The notes beneath the pieces were generated by a model. The model was not told the origin of the DNA, did not search any database, and saw nothing but the letters and a program-made list of their open reading frames with translations. Shown piece by piece: positions 5,490 through 6,662 of a stretch of DNA of 6,662 nucleotides. Position numbers and translations under genes: made by a program. The stretch is taken from contig UQUG01000084.1 of assembly GCA_900544205.1 (NCBI GenBank), positions 1-6,662 of the forward strand. Reading direction: 5' to 3'. The DNA comes from an uncultured Collinsella sp. (GTDB lineage: Bacteria > Actinomycetota > Coriobacteriia > Coriobacteriales > Coriobacteriaceae). Position 1 is the first letter of the stretch, and every line of letters begins with the position of its first letter.

Positions 5490-6662
5490 CTACAGCGTCA
5501 TGTTCGGATCGGCGTCGACATCGAACGGCGAGATTTCGCCTCGGTCGAATTTACGGCGAGCGACCTCCACGATCATGGCTGCGTTATCGGTACAGGCAGA
5601 CAAGGGCGGCACCGTTACGCGAATCCCCTGACGCCCAAGCTTCTTGATCATCATCTCGCGCAGATGCGGGTTGGCCGAGACGCCGCCACCGATGCAGTAT
5701 TCCTTGCATCCGGTAGCGTGCAGTGCGTTTTTGGCCTTCTTGTACTGCACGTCAAAGACAGCTGCCTCAAACGAAGCTGCCAGATCGGGCAGGTGAATCG
5801 TGCGCCCGGCCTTGGTCTCCTGTTCAATGTAGAGCGTCACAGCGGTTTTAAGGCCCGAAAGCGAGAAGCGATAGTCTCCCCTGCTGTTAAGCGCACGGGG
5901 GAAATCGATCGCCTTGGGGTTGCCCGTCTCGGCCAGCTTGGAAATGATGGGGCCACCGGGATAGCCCAGACCCAACGCCTTGGCTACCTTGTCGAAGGCC
6001 TCGCCCACAGCGTCGTCGAGCGTCTCACCGAGCACCTCGTAGTCGCCCCACGCCTTCACGTGCACGAGCATGGTGTGCCCACCCGAGACAAGCGTGAAGA
6101 TAAACGGCGGTTTGAGGTCGGGTTGCGCCAGCAGGTTGGCAAACAGATGCCCCTCCAGATGGTTGACGCATACGAGCGGCTTACCGGCAGCGTAGGCAAA
6201 GCCTTTGGCAAAGGCAACACCCACCACGAGGGCGCCCACCAGGCCCGGACCCTGTGTCACGCCCACGGCGGCAAGCTCGCTGGGAGCAATCGCTCCACCC
6301 TCAAGACCAAGCGATGCTGCGGCATCCTCGAGCGCCGCATCCACGACACTCACAATCACCTCAACGTGTTTGCGCGAGGCGATCTCGGGCACCACGCCGC
6401 CAAAGCGGGCATGAAAATCAATCTGTGTCGACACCTGGTTGGCCAGCATATTGCCATCCGCATCGATAATCGCCACGGCCGTCTCGTCGCAGGAACTCTC
6501 GATAGCGAGCACCAGGCGGCGGCGCTCAATTTCGGCGCGCTCCCCCTCGGAGCGCCCAGGCGCAGGCAGCGGCCATACGCGTTGCTCGGCTGCCGTCGGC
6601 TCGGGCGAGGCGTTATCGACCGGAAGTACGAGGGGAAGTGGGGCCGTCATGACGATGGCGTC
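5490..6662 (-). CDS. tsaD: TsaD, tRNA t6A37 threonylcarbamoyltransferase; probably fused to RimI at the N-terminus (5' partial)
   Basis: TsaD (Kae1/Gcp family) transfers the threonylcarbamoyl group from threonylcarbamoyl-AMP to A37 of tRNAs that read ANN codons, working in the cytoplasm with TsaB and TsaE. Counting from the Met at 6650, the family core starts near residue 46 with LVLAIESSCDETA. The metal-binding HLEGH is at 164-168, SGGHT at 189-193, LDDAVGEAFDK at 211-221, FSLSGLKTAV at 262-271, GGGVSANPHLR at 321-331 and CTDNAAM with the third metal ligand Asp355. The C-terminal end is complete. The frame stays open past that Met to the window edge, reading DAIVM, which resembles the usual end of RimI N-acetyltransferases, and a proline-rich 40-residue segment then joins the TsaD core. 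I infer a RimI-TsaD fusion whose start is outside the window. If instead the Met at 6650 is the start, TsaD would carry an unusual extension. Element copy 2 follows its stop. Confidence 0.93.
   Translation of the reverse strand, partial: DAIVMTAPLPLVLPVDNASPEPTAAEQRVWPLPAPGRSEGERAEIERRRLVLAIESSCDETAVAIIDADGNMLANQVSTQIDFHARFGGVVPEIASRKHVEVIVSVVDAALEDAAASLGLEGGAIAPSELAAVGVTQGPGLVGALVVGVAFAKGFAYAAGKPLVCVNHLEGHLFANLLAQPDLKPPFIFTLVSGGHTMLVHVKAWGDYEVLGETLDDAVGEAFDKVAKALGLGYPGGPIISKLAETGNPKAIDFPRALNSRGDYRFSLSGLKTAVTLYIEQETKAGRTIHLPDLAASFEAAVFDVQYKKAKNALHATGCKEYCIGGGVSANPHLREMMIKKLGRQGIRVTVPPLSACTDNAAMIVEVARRKFDRGEISPFDVDADPNMTL

Overview
The window looks like chromosomal DNA of a high-GC Actinomycetota, most probably a coriobacterium such as Collinsella. 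I infer this from codon and GC style, from a probable RimI-TsaD fusion, and from protein style; no search was run. It contains a tRNA-Gln, three sizeable genes all on the minus strand, and an unusually structured set of intergenic regions.

Layout. 1-75: tRNA-Gln(UUG) on the plus strand with an encoded CCA and its own terminator. 131-149: a stray T-arm-like sequence pointing the other way. 298-432: first copy of a long palindromic element, just past the stop of the next gene. 442-2625 (minus): a protein with an N-terminal helical/winged-helix-like region, a very long charged disordered linker and a C-terminal JetD-like (DUF2220/Toprim) domain. 2731-2769: intrinsic terminator of the upstream gene. 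2809-4698 (minus): CstA-family carbon-starvation/peptide or pyruvate transporter. 4699-4968: a long cstA leader with a sigma70-type promoter, an 18-bp operator-like palindrome, a possible short leader ORF rich in Ile/Val codons, and an intrinsic terminator directly before the cstA ribosome binding site. 4987-5201: possible divergent promoter and an inverted copy of the palindromic element. 5343-5477: another copy, next to the TsaD stop. 5490-6662 (minus): TsaD, open through the window edge and probably the C-terminal part of a RimI-TsaD fusion.

The most notable signal is the palindromic element. It occurs three times (135, 135 and 136 bp). Each copy has 33-34 bp outer arms that pair almost perfectly but differ in sequence between copies. 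A shared core of 80-81 bp starts with AGGTTT and ends with AAACCT, and carries an inner hairpin that also shows compensatory changes. Fixed architecture, variable but self-complementary stems and invariant unpaired strands are the signature of a structured RNA or of a DNA hairpin used by a recombinase or transposase. Two copies lie 9 and 12 nt after TAG stop codons in the same orientation relative to the gene.

The three proteins do not form an evident pathway. CstA imports nutrients on starvation, TsaD makes the t6A37 modification of tRNA, and the JetD-like protein is of unknown role. No JetA, JetB or JetC gene is present, so a complete Wadjet system is not supported by this window.
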